Source: JAJYIV01 sp964616135
Lineage (GTDB): Bacteria > Patescibacteriota > Patescibacteriia > UBA9934 > GWF2-40-263
Reading direction: 5' to 3'
NCBI GenBank assembly: GCA_964616135.1
Contig: CAZTTQ010000001.1
Location: 1 to 64,000, forward strand
DNA: 64,000 nucleotides
The stretch's first letter is position 1. Each line of letters opens with the position of its first letter. The notes beneath the pieces were generated by a model. The model was not told the origin of the DNA, ran no database searches, and saw only the letters and a program-made list of their open reading frames with translations. Shown in pieces: positions 15,985 to 23,714 of this stretch. Position numbers and translations under genes: made by a program.

Positions 15985-15997
15985 CGCCATATGAAAC

Positions 15998-16020
15998 ACC
16001 GCCCGGAAGGGCGGTTTTTT
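15998..16020 (+). terminator. Terminator closing the dnaG-rpoD unit
   Basis: ACCGCCC-GGAA-GGGCGGT followed by TTTTT. Confidence 0.92.
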
Positions 16021-16026
16021 GTTTCA

Positions 16027-16066
16027 AGACTCCCTCCAACTCCCTCTTAAAAAGAGGGAGAGGCGC
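16027..16066. repeat. Palindromic repeat R1, copy 3
   Basis: GACTCCCTCCAACTCCCTC, TTAAAAA loop, AGAGGGAG arm; ends 3 nt before a -35 box. Confidence 0.8.
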
Positions 16067-16068
16067 GG

Positions 16069-16097
16069 TTGACAAAAGGCCGTTTTTGTGGTATAAA
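16069..16097 (+). promoter_or_regulatory. Promoter TTGACA-N17-TATAAA
   Basis: -35 at 16069-16074, -10 at 16092-16097, spacer 17 nt. The leader that follows contains two perfect hairpins: CCCGAA-tgg-TTCGGG (16105-16119) and CCACGC-ccc-GCGTGG (16135-16149), then the Shine-Dalgarno ACGAGG. Confidence 0.92.
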
Positions 16098-16163
16098 TGA
16101 ACGTCCCGAATGGTTCGGGCATGCCCTTTTTCCGCCACGCCCCGCGTGGTAAACGAGGCCGAA

Positions 16164-17156
16164 ATGACCTGGAAGACCATGGCGACAGTCGTCGTCGGAA
16201 TGCTCGTGGCGGCCGGCCTCTGGGCCGGGTTCCGCCAAGGGGAGCGCGTCGTGGCCCGCCAGGACATTCCCGTTCTGGCCGCTCCCCGGCACGCGTTCTA
16301 CGACGGCAAGCCGGAATACTTCGTCCGGCACGCCGGCGGAAACCTCACGGTGGCCGAGCGCCGCGCCGCCCGCACTCTGCGGGACGGCTCCGTCCTGCTG
16401 GACGACGCGGAGCTGACCTTCTACCGCGTCCGCCGCGGCGACACGGTCAGCGGGATCCGGGCGCGTCTCGGCCGCCTGCGGGAGTTCGACCACTTCGGCG
16501 AGCAGCTCGCCAAGTTGGACTCCTTCAACATCCCGCCGCGCTACCTGCGCGCGGGCATGTGGCTGCCGCTCCCGATGGTCCGTGGCGACCGCGAGGTGCG
16601 CCCGGACCAGTTCCTGGCCTACGCGGCCACGGCGATCCGGGAGATGCGCGACGCCGGCTCCTACGCCCGCGTGACGCGCAACCTGCTCTCCCGTGTCTCC
16701 TGGGAGGACCTCGCCGTCCTTGTCACCGCCACGGCGATGCAGGAAGCGGGCGGGCAGCCGCTCGGCCGCCTGGAGCTTCACCGGTGGGAGGAGGGGCAGC
16801 GCGCCTTTTCCTTCGGCTACTGCCACGTGGTCATGGTCGGTCCCGGTCTCCGGGCCCGCCAGCGCCTGGGCCTTACCGAGGGCCAGACGTACCACCCGGT
16901 AAACTCAGCCAAGCTCTTCCTCGCCTTCCTCTTTGAGAAGGCGGCGGAGACGGGCAGGGACCCGGCGGATTTCTTCCCGCTGGAAGGGAAGCGGGCCGAG
17001 GCCTACGCCGCGTTCTACAACGGGACGTCGTGGCGGAGCATCAACCCGCACTACGTCGCCCATGTGGAGCGGAACATAGCCTTCGCCCGGCGGGAGCTGT
17101 CCAAGGCGGTGTCCAGGACGGTCTCGCCGCATCTGGCCTTGGCCGACAACCGCTGA
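16164..17156 (+). CDS. LysM and lytic-transglycosylase-like envelope protein
   Basis: The 330-residue product has an N-terminal membrane anchor (TMATVVVGMLVAAGLWAGF, about 5-23). A LysM-like domain follows: YRVRRGDTVSGIRARLG, about 87-103, ending AGMWLPLP. The C-terminal domain resembles lysozyme-fold transglycosylases: candidate catalytic E194 in AMQEAGG, FSFGYCHVVMVGPG in place of the family's Gly-Leu-Met-Gln stretch, and AAFYNGTSW near 290 matching the AYNaG motif. Such enzymes bind and cleave peptidoglycan; here that is inference. ATG 16164 is chosen from ACGAGG 6 nt upstream and the two leader hairpins. Single-gene unit with its own promoter and terminator. Confidence 0.65.
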   Translation: MTWKTMATVVVGMLVAAGLWAGFRQGERVVARQDIPVLAAPRHAFYDGKPEYFVRHAGGNLTVAERRAARTLRDGSVLLDDAELTFYRVRRGDTVSGIRARLGRLREFDHFGEQLAKLDSFNIPPRYLRAGMWLPLPMVRGDREVRPDQFLAYAATAIREMRDAGSYARVTRNLLSRVSWEDLAVLVTATAMQEAGGQPLGRLELHRWEEGQRAFSFGYCHVVMVGPGLRARQRLGLTEGQTYHPVNSAKLFLAFLFEKAAETGRDPADFFPLEGKRAEAYAAFYNGTSWRSINPHYVAHVERNIAFARRELSKAVSRTVSPHLALADNR

Positions 17157-17170
17157 CGCCGCCGTTCTCA

Positions 17171-17212
17171 CGGTCCCCAACTCCATTCGGAGTCGGGGGC
17201 CGGTTTCTTTTT
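17171..17212 (+). terminator. Terminator
   Basis: CCCCaACTCC-attc-GGAGTcGGGG stem with further GG/CC pairing, followed by TTTCTTTTT. Confidence 0.85.
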
Positions 17213-17223
17213 GCCTGCCTGTC

Positions 17224-17252
17224 TTGACGAAACGCCATTTTTGGTGGATAAT
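17224..17252 (+). promoter_or_regulatory. Promoter TTGACG-N17-GATAAT
   Basis: -35 at 17224-17229, -10 at 17247-17252. Leader hairpins follow at 17292-17308 (AACGGG/CCCGTT) and 17321-17337 (GCGGC/GCCGC), then AAAGGAG. Confidence 0.9.
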
Positions 17253-17350
17253 AGGGCCTTCGAATGGCTGGATGAGTCCTGCCATTTGGAGAACGGGCAG
17301 ACCCCGTTTCGCCCTTTTCCGCGGCCTGAAATGCCGCAAAGGAGCTCGAC

Positions 17351-18127
17351 ATGGCCATCCTGGCCAACCTGCAGAACCGCCCCAACGGGCGGCGCACCTT
17401 CCTGATCGGCCTGGGCATCGCCCTGGCGGCCGGCATCGCCGGCTGGGCGTTCCTCCCGGGTCGGGAGAACGTGGACGTGGTCAACGGCGTTCCGCCGGTC
17501 TCCCGTTCGATGGTCTCCATCTCGGAGACCCTCGCGACGCTCGCCACGCTGCCCCCGGCGGAGCGGGGCGCGTACCTCGAGCGCACCTGGCCGCACCTGG
17601 CCGAGGACGTCGTGTACTTCGTCCGCCGCCAGGGCAAGGTCCCCGCGGGCGCGCGCGTTCAGCGCGTCGAGTTCTACTACGGCTCGCTCGAGGGCGTCTC
17701 CGCCGAGAGCGCCAACGGCGACCGTCACGGGTACTTCAACAACCAGCTCGTCGCGCTCGTCAGCGTCGAAGGGGTCGAGAAGCCGGTCAAGGTGATCGTC
17801 CAGTGCCTCAACGGGACGTTCGCCTTGGAGGAGGACCTGCGCCGGCTCCAGCCCATCGGCAGCCACACGCCGATCGAGCAGTTCGTGATCGGTCCGCGCG
17901 AGGGGCTCGTCCACCACGTGGACTTCCCGACGGCGATCGCGATCGCGGAGCAGCACAACCTGCCGCTCTACCGTGGACAGACGATCACGAGCCGGACGCG
18001 GCTCACTCCGGCGCAGGCACGGCTCCTCGAGTCGCAGACCGACCGCCTGCAGGTGACGGTCCTCGTCTACGAGGGCGACCGGTTCGACCTCGCGCGCGGG
18101 ACCTACGCCCCCGCCTCCGGCGGCTGA
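17351..18127 (+). CDS. Anchored extracytoplasmic protein, unknown function
   Basis: The 258-residue product starts with a hydrophobic anchor after a twin arginine (GRRTFLIGLGIALAAGIAGW, about 13-32). This could be a Tat-type signal, but no TatABC gene is present to support that. The rest is soluble, with mixed strands and helices and one cysteine (VQCLNG, about 152-157). No catalytic motif is recognised. AAAGGAG lies 7 nt before ATG 17351. Single-gene unit with its own promoter, two-hairpin leader and terminator, between two other envelope-protein units. Confidence 0.65.
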   Translation: MAILANLQNRPNGRRTFLIGLGIALAAGIAGWAFLPGRENVDVVNGVPPVSRSMVSISETLATLATLPPAERGAYLERTWPHLAEDVVYFVRRQGKVPAGARVQRVEFYYGSLEGVSAESANGDRHGYFNNQLVALVSVEGVEKPVKVIVQCLNGTFALEEDLRRLQPIGSHTPIEQFVIGPREGLVHHVDFPTAIAIAEQHNLPLYRGQTITSRTRLTPAQARLLESQTDRLQVTVLVYEGDRFDLARGTYAPASGG

Positions 18128-18142
18128 CGCGCCGCACTCCCT

Positions 18143-18181
18143 CGACCCACGATTCCTCACGGATTCGTGGGTCGTTTTCTT
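18143..18181 (+). terminator. Terminator
   Basis: CGACCCACGA(at) pairs with TTCGTGGGTCG, followed by TTTTCTT. Confidence 0.88.
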
Positions 18182-18195
18182 GTGGATCCCGTGGA

Positions 18196-18224
18196 TTGAC
18201 TTTTTTCACAAAACGTGATAGAAA
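18196..18224 (+). promoter_or_regulatory. Promoter TTGACT-N17-TAGAAA
   Basis: -35 at 18196-18201, -10 at 18219-18224. The leader carries a perfect hairpin CCGGCAC-tc-GTGCCGG and an AAAGGAG Shine-Dalgarno sequence. Confidence 0.8.
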
Positions 18225-18311
18225 CCGGCGTCCGGCACTCGTGCCGGTTCGGTGTTTCACAACCGAAAACACGGACATGCCGTTCGTGTGAAGCAAAGGA
18301 GATCGAGAATA

Positions 18312-20306
18312 ATGCGCTGTATCGCCGTACTCGCCGTTCTGGCCGCACTGGCCTGCAGCCGGGAGAACGCGCTGCCACCCAAGGTGGCTGCCTCCGTTCC
18401 CATGGCTCCGGCCGCCGTCGCGCCCCAGCCCCCGAACCCGCCCCCGTTCGATCTCTCGTTCGAGAGCCAGGAACAGGTGGTCGCCTGGACCGCGAAGGTG
18501 GTGGCCCAGGCGGAGGCGGAGAAGACGCTGCCCAACCCGAAGCCGTTCCTCGCCGCGTTGTCGGCCTTCAAACCGCCGGCGCGCGTGACCGCGCTCTTCG
18601 ATCCGCCGGTCTCCGTAGTCGAGGCGGGCGATCCGCCCGGGTACAAGCCCGACCCCGCCGAAGCCAAGCGCCTGGAAAGGGAGGGTGAGCACTGGGAGGC
18701 CGGACGGATCTACGCCCGGCTGAAGGATACGGCCGGCCTCCGCCGCTGTGCGGATGAGCTCAAGAAGAAGGGCGAGTGGACGGTCGTCGCCTACCTGGCC
18801 GCCAACCTCGGCGACCAGAAGCTGTTCGACCTGGCCTTCGACACCCTGGCGAAGAGCGACCAGGAGTCACGCTCCATGAGCGTGGCCGCGTACGCCGTAC
18901 GCGCCGGACACAAGGACTTCGTGGAGGCGGCGTATACGCGCCACTCGATGGAGTTCTCCGACACGGAGGCCGAGATGATGGCGCGCGCCGGGTGGCTTGA
19001 GCCGTTGCGCGCACGTCTCCATGCCGCGTTCGAGGATCCGGAATTCCCGGATCTCGGTACGGCTGGCACGCTGCGCCGTATCTTCGCCGCCAAGTTTGAG
19101 GGGAAGGAAATCCTCCTCAAGTACCTGCAGCGGCCGGATGCGGAAGTACTTCTCTACAACTGCCACTGCGGCGGCGAGGGGATGAGCGAGACCGACGTGC
19201 TGGTCGAGGCGGAAGAGCTGTGGAAGGCGGTGCGCAGCGGCGGTTTCGGCACGCTCTATGCCGCGGCCGTCAAGCGGCAGTTTTCCGCCCCGCGTCCCAC
19301 AGAGGACGGCAGCGTCGACTACGAGGCGCTTGATGCCGAGCACGTCGTCGGTAAGCTCGTCCATCTCTTCGACGGGGCCCGCAAGGACCCCGCGTGGGCG
19401 AACGTCCTCGCCGCCGGTCTTGCGGACGCTTCGCCGTACGTCCGCGAAGTCGGGCGCCTCGCGCTCGGCCTCAAGGCCAATTCGGCCGCGCAGGACCTGA
19501 GGCCGAACCAGCGGTACGTGGTCGCCTGGCTCTCAGGTGCCAGCCCGAATCCGGCGGATCTCGATGGCCGCGACGTCGAGGACCTCGGTTTGGACGACGT
19601 CTTCGGCATCCTCGCGCGCGGAACGCTCGTTCCCGCGGAGGCGAAGCGCCTCTGGAAGCTCGTCGACCTGCCCGAGGAAACCGACGCGCTCCGCGTCGAT
19701 GCCAAGGACCAGGCGGCGGCGTTCGCCCAGCTGGCGGACCTCGAAGAAGGCAACGCCGACGTCCTGCGCGCCCGCCTGGTCCGTTCCGGCGCGGGCGCCA
19801 AGGCCCTGCCGGACACGGTGCGCTTTGGCTACAGCGTGGAGGCATGCAGGGTGAACAGTGACGCCGCGCTTGACTGCGCCCTGGCGTACCGCCGGACGGC
19901 CTTTGCCGCGCTGTCGACGGGCATCGCTTGGGACGGAACGACGGAGTGGATCGCGCGGGCCTTGCAGGCGCGCATCGAACACGCCTGGTCCTCGTACGAC
20001 GAATGGCATACGACGATGCTCGCTCTCCTCCTGCGGCCGTATACTACGGCGAACAAGAACATCTTGCCGGCGTCCAGACTCGCCGACGGTTCGGTCCCGC
20101 CGAAGTGTTCCAATCGGCCGTATGCCGACGGCTTGGTCTTGACCCTGACGGGGGAGTTCCGAACGCTCGTCAGCGGAGACGCGTTCGAGGATCTTCTCCT
20201 CGACCTTCGGCGGGCCGGCTACAACGGGCCGTACGACGCGGAGGTTGGTCGTCGCGTGAAGACGAACGACATCGCGGGGCTGGCACGCCTCCGCGCCCCG
20301 CAGTGA
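18312..20306 (+). CDS. Large predicted lipoprotein with helical-repeat body
   Basis: The 664-residue product has a lipoprotein signal peptide ending in lipobox LAALAC (Cys about residue 15), then a Pro/Ala-rich spacer (about 20-50). The remaining body is helical and looks solenoid-like (TPR/HEAT character, e.g. GEHWEAGRIYARLKDTAGLR and the following helix pairs), with one Cys/His cluster CHCGGEG near 296. No enzyme motif is visible. ATG 18312 is chosen from the AAAGGAG and the signal peptide; the open frame upstream lies in the leader. It is the largest accessory gene in the window. Likely a surface scaffold, function unknown. Confidence 0.7.
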   Translation: MRCIAVLAVLAALACSRENALPPKVAASVPMAPAAVAPQPPNPPPFDLSFESQEQVVAWTAKVVAQAEAEKTLPNPKPFLAALSAFKPPARVTALFDPPVSVVEAGDPPGYKPDPAEAKRLEREGEHWEAGRIYARLKDTAGLRRCADELKKKGEWTVVAYLAANLGDQKLFDLAFDTLAKSDQESRSMSVAAYAVRAGHKDFVEAAYTRHSMEFSDTEAEMMARAGWLEPLRARLHAAFEDPEFPDLGTAGTLRRIFAAKFEGKEILLKYLQRPDAEVLLYNCHCGGEGMSETDVLVEAEELWKAVRSGGFGTLYAAAVKRQFSAPRPTEDGSVDYEALDAEHVVGKLVHLFDGARKDPAWANVLAAGLADASPYVREVGRLALGLKANSAAQDLRPNQRYVVAWLSGASPNPADLDGRDVEDLGLDDVFGILARGTLVPAEAKRLWKLVDLPEETDALRVDAKDQAAAFAQLADLEEGNADVLRARLVRSGAGAKALPDTVRFGYSVEACRVNSDAALDCALAYRRTAFAALSTGIAWDGTTEWIARALQARIEHAWSSYDEWHTTMLALLLRPYTTANKNILPASRLADGSVPPKCSNRPYADGLVLTLTGEFRTLVSGDAFEDLLLDLRRAGYNGPYDAEVGRRVKTNDIAGLARLRAPQ

Positions 20307-20312
20307 CCCTTC

Positions 20313-20352
20313 GGCCCCGTTCCCAGACGCTTGGGAACGGGGCCGTTTTTTG
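20313..20352 (+). terminator. Terminator
   Basis: GGCCCCGTTCCCA-gacgct-TGGGAACGGGGCC followed by GTTTTTTG; 13-bp perfect stem. Confidence 0.95.
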
Positions 20353-20591
20353 TTCAAATACAAAGACCCTTACGTGCGAATGCATCAAGGCAATCGATAG
20401 ACGGGTATACCTTTCGGACGCTGCCGGGGCATGGCGCGGGAACAGACGTGTCCGTTCCGGCATCCATAAGGCAGCTTCACCGCGAGGCTCTCACACGGCG
20501 GCCGGAGCCATCGTGCCTCTAAGCCTGATTGCCATGTTTGGCCAAGATGCATTCGCGCGTCAGGGTCTGGGATGACTATACCAAACCTGTT
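20353..20591. other. Intergenic region without a supported gene
   Basis: Short open frames here lack Shine-Dalgarno sequences and coding character. A minus-strand TATAGT hexamer near 20573-20578 has no matching -35. I see no tRNA or strong hairpin. It separates two convergent terminators, so it is probably untranscribed. Confidence 0.5.
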
Positions 20592-20633
20592 TGAAAAAGA
20601 AAAAACCCGCTGTCCACGTATTGGACGGGCGGG
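20592..20633 (-). terminator. Terminator of the oxygenase gene
   Basis: Minus strand: CCCGC-ccGTCCA-atacg-TGGACa-GCGGG followed by TTTTTTCTTTTT. Confidence 0.88.
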
Positions 20634-21204
20634 TCAGTACTGCTTGTAATTCGCGGTGAGGCGCTGGTCCAGGAAATCGTCGGCGTTGATCTCCGGCTCG
20701 TGCGCCAAGTGGGCGAATGCCGGAAGAACGCGCAGCGTCACTTCCCGGCGCGGGTGGACAAAGAACGGCCACGCGTACCGCGACTTGCTGGGATCCCGCG
20801 GACGCGCCACGCGGTGCGTGGTGGACGGGATTTCCCCGGCGGTCAGGCGCTTCAACATGTCTCCGGCATTGACGACCAGGTCGCCCTCCGAGACGCAGAC
20901 CGGGATCCAGTGGCCCGTGCGGGTCAGGATGTGCAGGCTGTCGTCCATTGGGTTGCCCGGCACGAAACCGGGGAACAGGACAGTGATGAGGTTGATGTCC
21001 TCATGCGCCGCGCTGCGCATCGCGTCCGGCCTTACCCGTTCGGGGTCGAACGGCGGGTAGTGGATGAGCCGCAGCACGGAGTTGCCGCGTTCCGCCATCC
21101 CGCGTAGCGTGTCTACTTCGCCGAGGGCGAGGTCGAGCGCGCGGAGCAGGAGATTCGCAAGATTGTCCGCCGCGTAGAAGAATCGTTCTGTGCTGTCTCG
21201 AAAC
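20634..21204 (-). CDS. 2-oxoglutarate/Fe(II) oxygenase, C-terminal part (cut by gap)
   Basis: This part encodes about 190 residues of an isopenicillin-N-synthase-like oxygenase: the HxD iron ligands in AAHEDINLITVLFPG, the second histidine in STTHRVARP, and the 2-oxoglutarate-binding Arg-x-Ser-like region SKSRYAWPFF. Such enzymes oxidise small molecules or unusual substrates, and the target cannot be told. The upstream end runs into the N-run at 21205. Its first 30 residues (FRDSTERFFYAADNLANLLL) duplicate, with differences, the end of the fragment on the other side of the gap, so the two halves may come from different alleles or paralogs. Confidence 0.75.
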
Positions 21205-21214
21205 NNNNNNNNNN
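21205..21214. other. Assembly gap (10 N)
   Basis: Ten Ns in the middle of the oxygenase gene. The sequences on either side are imperfect duplicates and include a foreign SecA-like piece, so the join is not reliable. Confidence 0.99.
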
Positions 21215-21215
21215 G

Positions 21216-21322
21216 TCCTACGGCAACAACAAGCCCATCGACGTCTACAAGCAGGAATCCCTCACGATGTTTGAGGACATGATCTCCGCCATTCAGGGCG
21301 ACACGGTGCGCCGCATCTTCTC
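21216..21322 (+). other. SecA-like coding fragment, probable assembly chimera
   Basis: On the plus strand this reads SYGNNKPIDVYKQESLTMFE and then DMISAIQGDTVRRIFSARV, closely resembling the helical C-terminal part of SecA (the YGxxxPLxEYKxEsfxxFxxM region). It is antisense to the oxygenase and directly abuts the gap, with no start or stop. The most likely explanation is a misjoined contig end, not a gene. Confidence 0.6.
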
Positions 21323-21324
21323 CG

Positions 21325-21788
21325 CCCGCGTCAAGACCGAGGGCGAGGTCAAGCGCGTGAAGCAGGAGGTTCGAGAGGTGGTCCGCCGCGTAGTAAAACC
21401 CTTCCATGCTCCCGCGGAACGTCTTGCCCGAGGGCCAGATGTTGTCCCCGCAGGCGTGGCGGCCGACGTGGTAGAACTCCTTCAGGTCGGGCGTCTTGGC
21501 GCCAACGGCCGTCTCGGAGCCGAGCTTCATGTACCCACGCTTGCCTACGAGGTCCTGGCGGGTGTAGCCGTACTTTTGCCAGCCCGGACGGTCGAAGAAC
21601 TCGATCGTGTCCCGGCGCACGTTTGCCAGGATCCGCTCCTCGATGCCGTGGTCGGTGACCACGGCGAACCCGTAGGAACGGAAGGCGGCCAGGAAGGCCG
21701 TGGCGAATGCCCGGAGGGCGTCCTTGTCGCCCCGACGCGCGTCCCGGAGGGACAGGCGCGGGACGGATTCGGTCGTTTCGGTCTGCAC
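21325..21788 (-). CDS. 2-oxoglutarate/Fe(II) oxygenase, N-terminal part (cut by gap)
   Basis: About 150 residues of the oxygenase N-terminus: SVPRLSLRDARRG, RSYGFAVVTDHGIEE, and YGYTRQDLVGKRGYMKLGSE resemble the DIOX_N domain of isopenicillin-N-synthase-like enzymes. GTG 21788 is preferred over ATG 21830: CGGAGAC precedes it, and the longer frame lies in a leader with two hairpins (21824-21836, CGTCC arms; 21804-21818, GGGGA arms). The fragment ends at the SecA-like sequence near 21324, so the downstream boundary is approximate. Confidence 0.65.
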
Positions 21789-21842
21789 GCGTGTCTCCGT
21801 TCGGGGGAGAAATTCCCCGTGTCCGTCCATTGGACGCGGAAG

Positions 21843-21870
21843 AGTGTAGCAGGTTCGTCCCCGGACGCAA
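21843..21870 (-). promoter_or_regulatory. Promoter TTGCGT-N16-TACACT
   Basis: Minus strand: -35 at 21870-21865, -10 at 21848-21843. The predicted start site falls at the first base of the leader hairpin. Confidence 0.55.
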
Positions 21871-21898
21871 GAAAGGAACGCCCTTAGGCGTTCCTTTC
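21871..21898. terminator. Hairpin at the end of the ogt-like gene
   Basis: AAAGGAACGCC-ctta-GGCGTTCCTTT, overlapping the minus-strand stop codon at 21884. The T-run on the minus strand is short. Confidence 0.7.
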
Positions 21899-22135
21899 TC
21901 CTTCCAGTAGCGTCGCCTTGCTTGCCCCGCGCAGACCGTTGTACCCGCCAGGCGTGCCGTCCGCCTTGACCACGCGGTGGCAGGGAACGGCGGTATCCGC
22001 GTTCCGGGACAGGATTGTCCCGACGGCGCGGGCAGCACCGGGATTCCCGGCGGCCGAGGCTACTTGGCCGTACGTCATGGTTTTGCCGCGTGGAATGCCA
22101 CGGACGACGGTCAGCACCCGTTCCTTAAACGCCAT
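21884..22135 (-). CDS. MGMT-type DNA methyltransferase domain protein
   Basis: The 83-residue product is the isolated DNA-binding and active-site domain of O6-alkylguanine-DNA alkyltransferases: GIPRGKTMTYGQVASAAGNP, RAVGTILSRN and the active-site PCHRV followed by GGYNGLRG. The acceptor cysteine is present, so it is not an alkyltransferase-like (ATL) protein of the Cys-less type. It lacks the N-terminal domain of full Ogt/Ada. ATG 22135 follows the upstream stop by 1 nt, making it the third gene of the rarA unit and so probably part of a DNA-damage operon. Confidence 0.85.
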   Translation of the reverse strand: MAFKERVLTVVRGIPRGKTMTYGQVASAAGNPGAARAVGTILSRNADTAVPCHRVVKADGTPGGYNGLRGASKATLLEGERNA

Positions 22136-22136
22136 A

Positions 22137-23714
22137 TCACTTGAAGCGGATCGGCACGTCCACGTGCAGGTCAAATTCTGGGAGCCCCGACGGATTATCT
22201 TTCATGAAGCGGAGGAAGCCCGTATCTCCCTTTGGGTGGTTGAACGTCAGCGGAAGCGTGAACCAGACGAAGTTCTTGGTCATCCAGTCGCCGTCCGCCT
22301 GCGCGATCCCGGTGCCCAGTTCCGTGCCGTCGGTATCCAAGACGCGGACGGGGAAGCTGGCTTCAAAAAACATCGTGCCCCGCGCCTGGCCGTGCAAGAT
22401 GACCGGACTTGAAAGTGCCTCCAGCGGAAGAGAGTACAGACGGACGTTCTCGTCTTCAAAGGAGGAACCGTCGTCCACGCCGTCGGCAGTGTCACCGTCC
22501 ATGCCGTCTCCCGGACGCGGACCGGCGTAGGCGAAGCGATAGACGACGCCCGCTTTGTCGTCCGTCACGAACATGGTCCCGCCTGGTTGGACCAACACGT
22601 CCACCGGGCGACCGACCGCGCCGTTCTTGGTCAGCCAGCCAGTGATGAAGTCCTCCGTGCCTTCCACTTCACCTTTCGCATTGCGCTTTACACGCACTAG
22701 TTTGTAGCCCGTAGGTGACGTGGCGTTCCAGGAGCCGTGTTCGGCAATGACGGCGTCGTACCACCAGTCTTCAGGCCAGCCTTCTTCCGGGACGAATGCG
22801 ATGCCGAGCGGCGCGACGTGCGCGCCCAGATCTACCTTTGCCGGCGTTTCAAACGGCGCCATGCACGGGTTGCGGACGTACGTGTTCTTGTCGAACGCGG
22901 TGTCGTGCACGTTTTGTCCGTAGCAATTCGGCCAGCCGAAATCCGGCACCGTTTTCACGTCCGTCGGGATGACGTTGATTTCATCCGGCGGCAGTGCGTT
23001 GCCCATGCCGTCGCGGCCCATCTCCGTGGCCCACAGTTCGCCCTTCAGTTCTTCCCGGGCGAAGAAGACGCTGTTGCGGAGGCCCTTGGCGACCTGCCCG
23101 AAGTCCGTCCCGTCCTTTTTGAGCGACCACAGGGACGCGTAGCGTTCGTCTTTCTCCACGCAGACGTCGCAGGTGGAACCGATGGAGACGTAGAGGCGTT
23201 CGTCCGGGCCGAATTTGATCGTGCGGGTGAAATGCCGCCCGCCCGGAGGCAGGTCGAGGATCTTCGACGGCTGCGGGTCCGCCGCCGTCGTGTCGTAGCG
23301 GAGGATGGCGTTTTCCGTGGCGACGTAGAGCATGCCTGGTTCCTTCCAGTCGAAGGCGAGGCCGTGCGGTTTCTTCAGGCCGGAGGCGAAGACGCGACGG
23401 CCCGTTTCAACCCAGTCCTTGCCGAAGGAAAGGACGGTGATTTTTCCCTCGCTTGTCTGGCTGACGTAGAAGTCCGCCGTAGGGCCCTGTGCGATGACGC
23501 GGGCGCCAGGCAGGTTTTTTGCCAAGACCGACACGGACATTCCTTCTGGAAGAACCAGGGGAAGCCCGGTGCTGTTGGCGGAAGTGACGGGGACCGGTTC
23601 GATGGCCGGCGGCGGGAGAATGGCGGGGGCCGCGCCACGGAACTGCCAGGCGATGGCGGCCAGCCCCGCCGCGGGAACCAGGATCAGGACGGCGAAGAGC
23701 GCGCGTTTGTTCAT
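22137..23714 (-). CDS. Glucose/sorbosone dehydrogenase-like beta-propeller fused to Gmad2 domain
   Basis: The 525-residue product has an N-terminal membrane anchor (ALFAVLILVPAAGLAAIAW, about 5-23). A six-bladed propeller of the PQQ-dependent sugar dehydrogenase type follows (KKPHGLAFD, RHFTRTIKFGPDERLYVSIG, FGWPNCYG, VIAEHGSWN, GRPVDVLVQPGGTMFVTDD). The C-terminal about 100 residues (SSPVILHGQARGTMFFEASF and on) match the immunoglobulin-like Gmad2 domain found on surface proteins. It probably acts outside the membrane. Whether PQQ is used is unknown, and no PQQ synthesis genes are present. Its ATG overlaps the rarA stop (ATGA), implying coupled translation with a DNA-repair gene. Confidence 0.85.
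   Translation of the reverse strand: MNKRALFAVLILVPAAGLAAIAWQFRGAAPAILPPPAIEPVPVTSANSTGLPLVLPEGMSVSVLAKNLPGARVIAQGPTADFYVSQTSEGKITVLSFGKDWVETGRRVFASGLKKPHGLAFDWKEPGMLYVATENAILRYDTTAADPQPSKILDLPPGGRHFTRTIKFGPDERLYVSIGSTCDVCVEKDERYASLWSLKKDGTDFGQVAKGLRNSVFFAREELKGELWATEMGRDGMGNALPPDEINVIPTDVKTVPDFGWPNCYGQNVHDTAFDKNTYVRNPCMAPFETPAKVDLGAHVAPLGIAFVPEEGWPEDWWYDAVIAEHGSWNATSPTGYKLVRVKRNAKGEVEGTEDFITGWLTKNGAVGRPVDVLVQPGGTMFVTDDKAGVVYRFAYAGPRPGDGMDGDTADGVDDGSSFEDENVRLYSLPLEALSSPVILHGQARGTMFFEASFPVRVLDTDGTELGTGIAQADGDWMTKNFVWFTLPLTFNHPKGDTGFLRFMKDNPSGLPEFDLHVDVPIRFK

Noticed and set aside
17351..17450. Tat export signal on the protein at 17351
   Set aside because: RRTF precedes a hydrophobic stretch, but the rest of the consensus is poor and no Tat genes are in view; a plain membrane anchor is sufficient.
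20353..20591. Small RNA or peptide gene in the gap after the large lipoprotein
   Set aside because: The only promoter-like signal is an isolated TATAGT without a -35, and no strong structure or ribosome-binding site was found.
21216..21360. A real secA gene or pseudogene
   Set aside because: The fragment has no start or stop, abuts an N-run and lies antisense within a duplicated oxygenase segment; a misjoined contig end explains it better.
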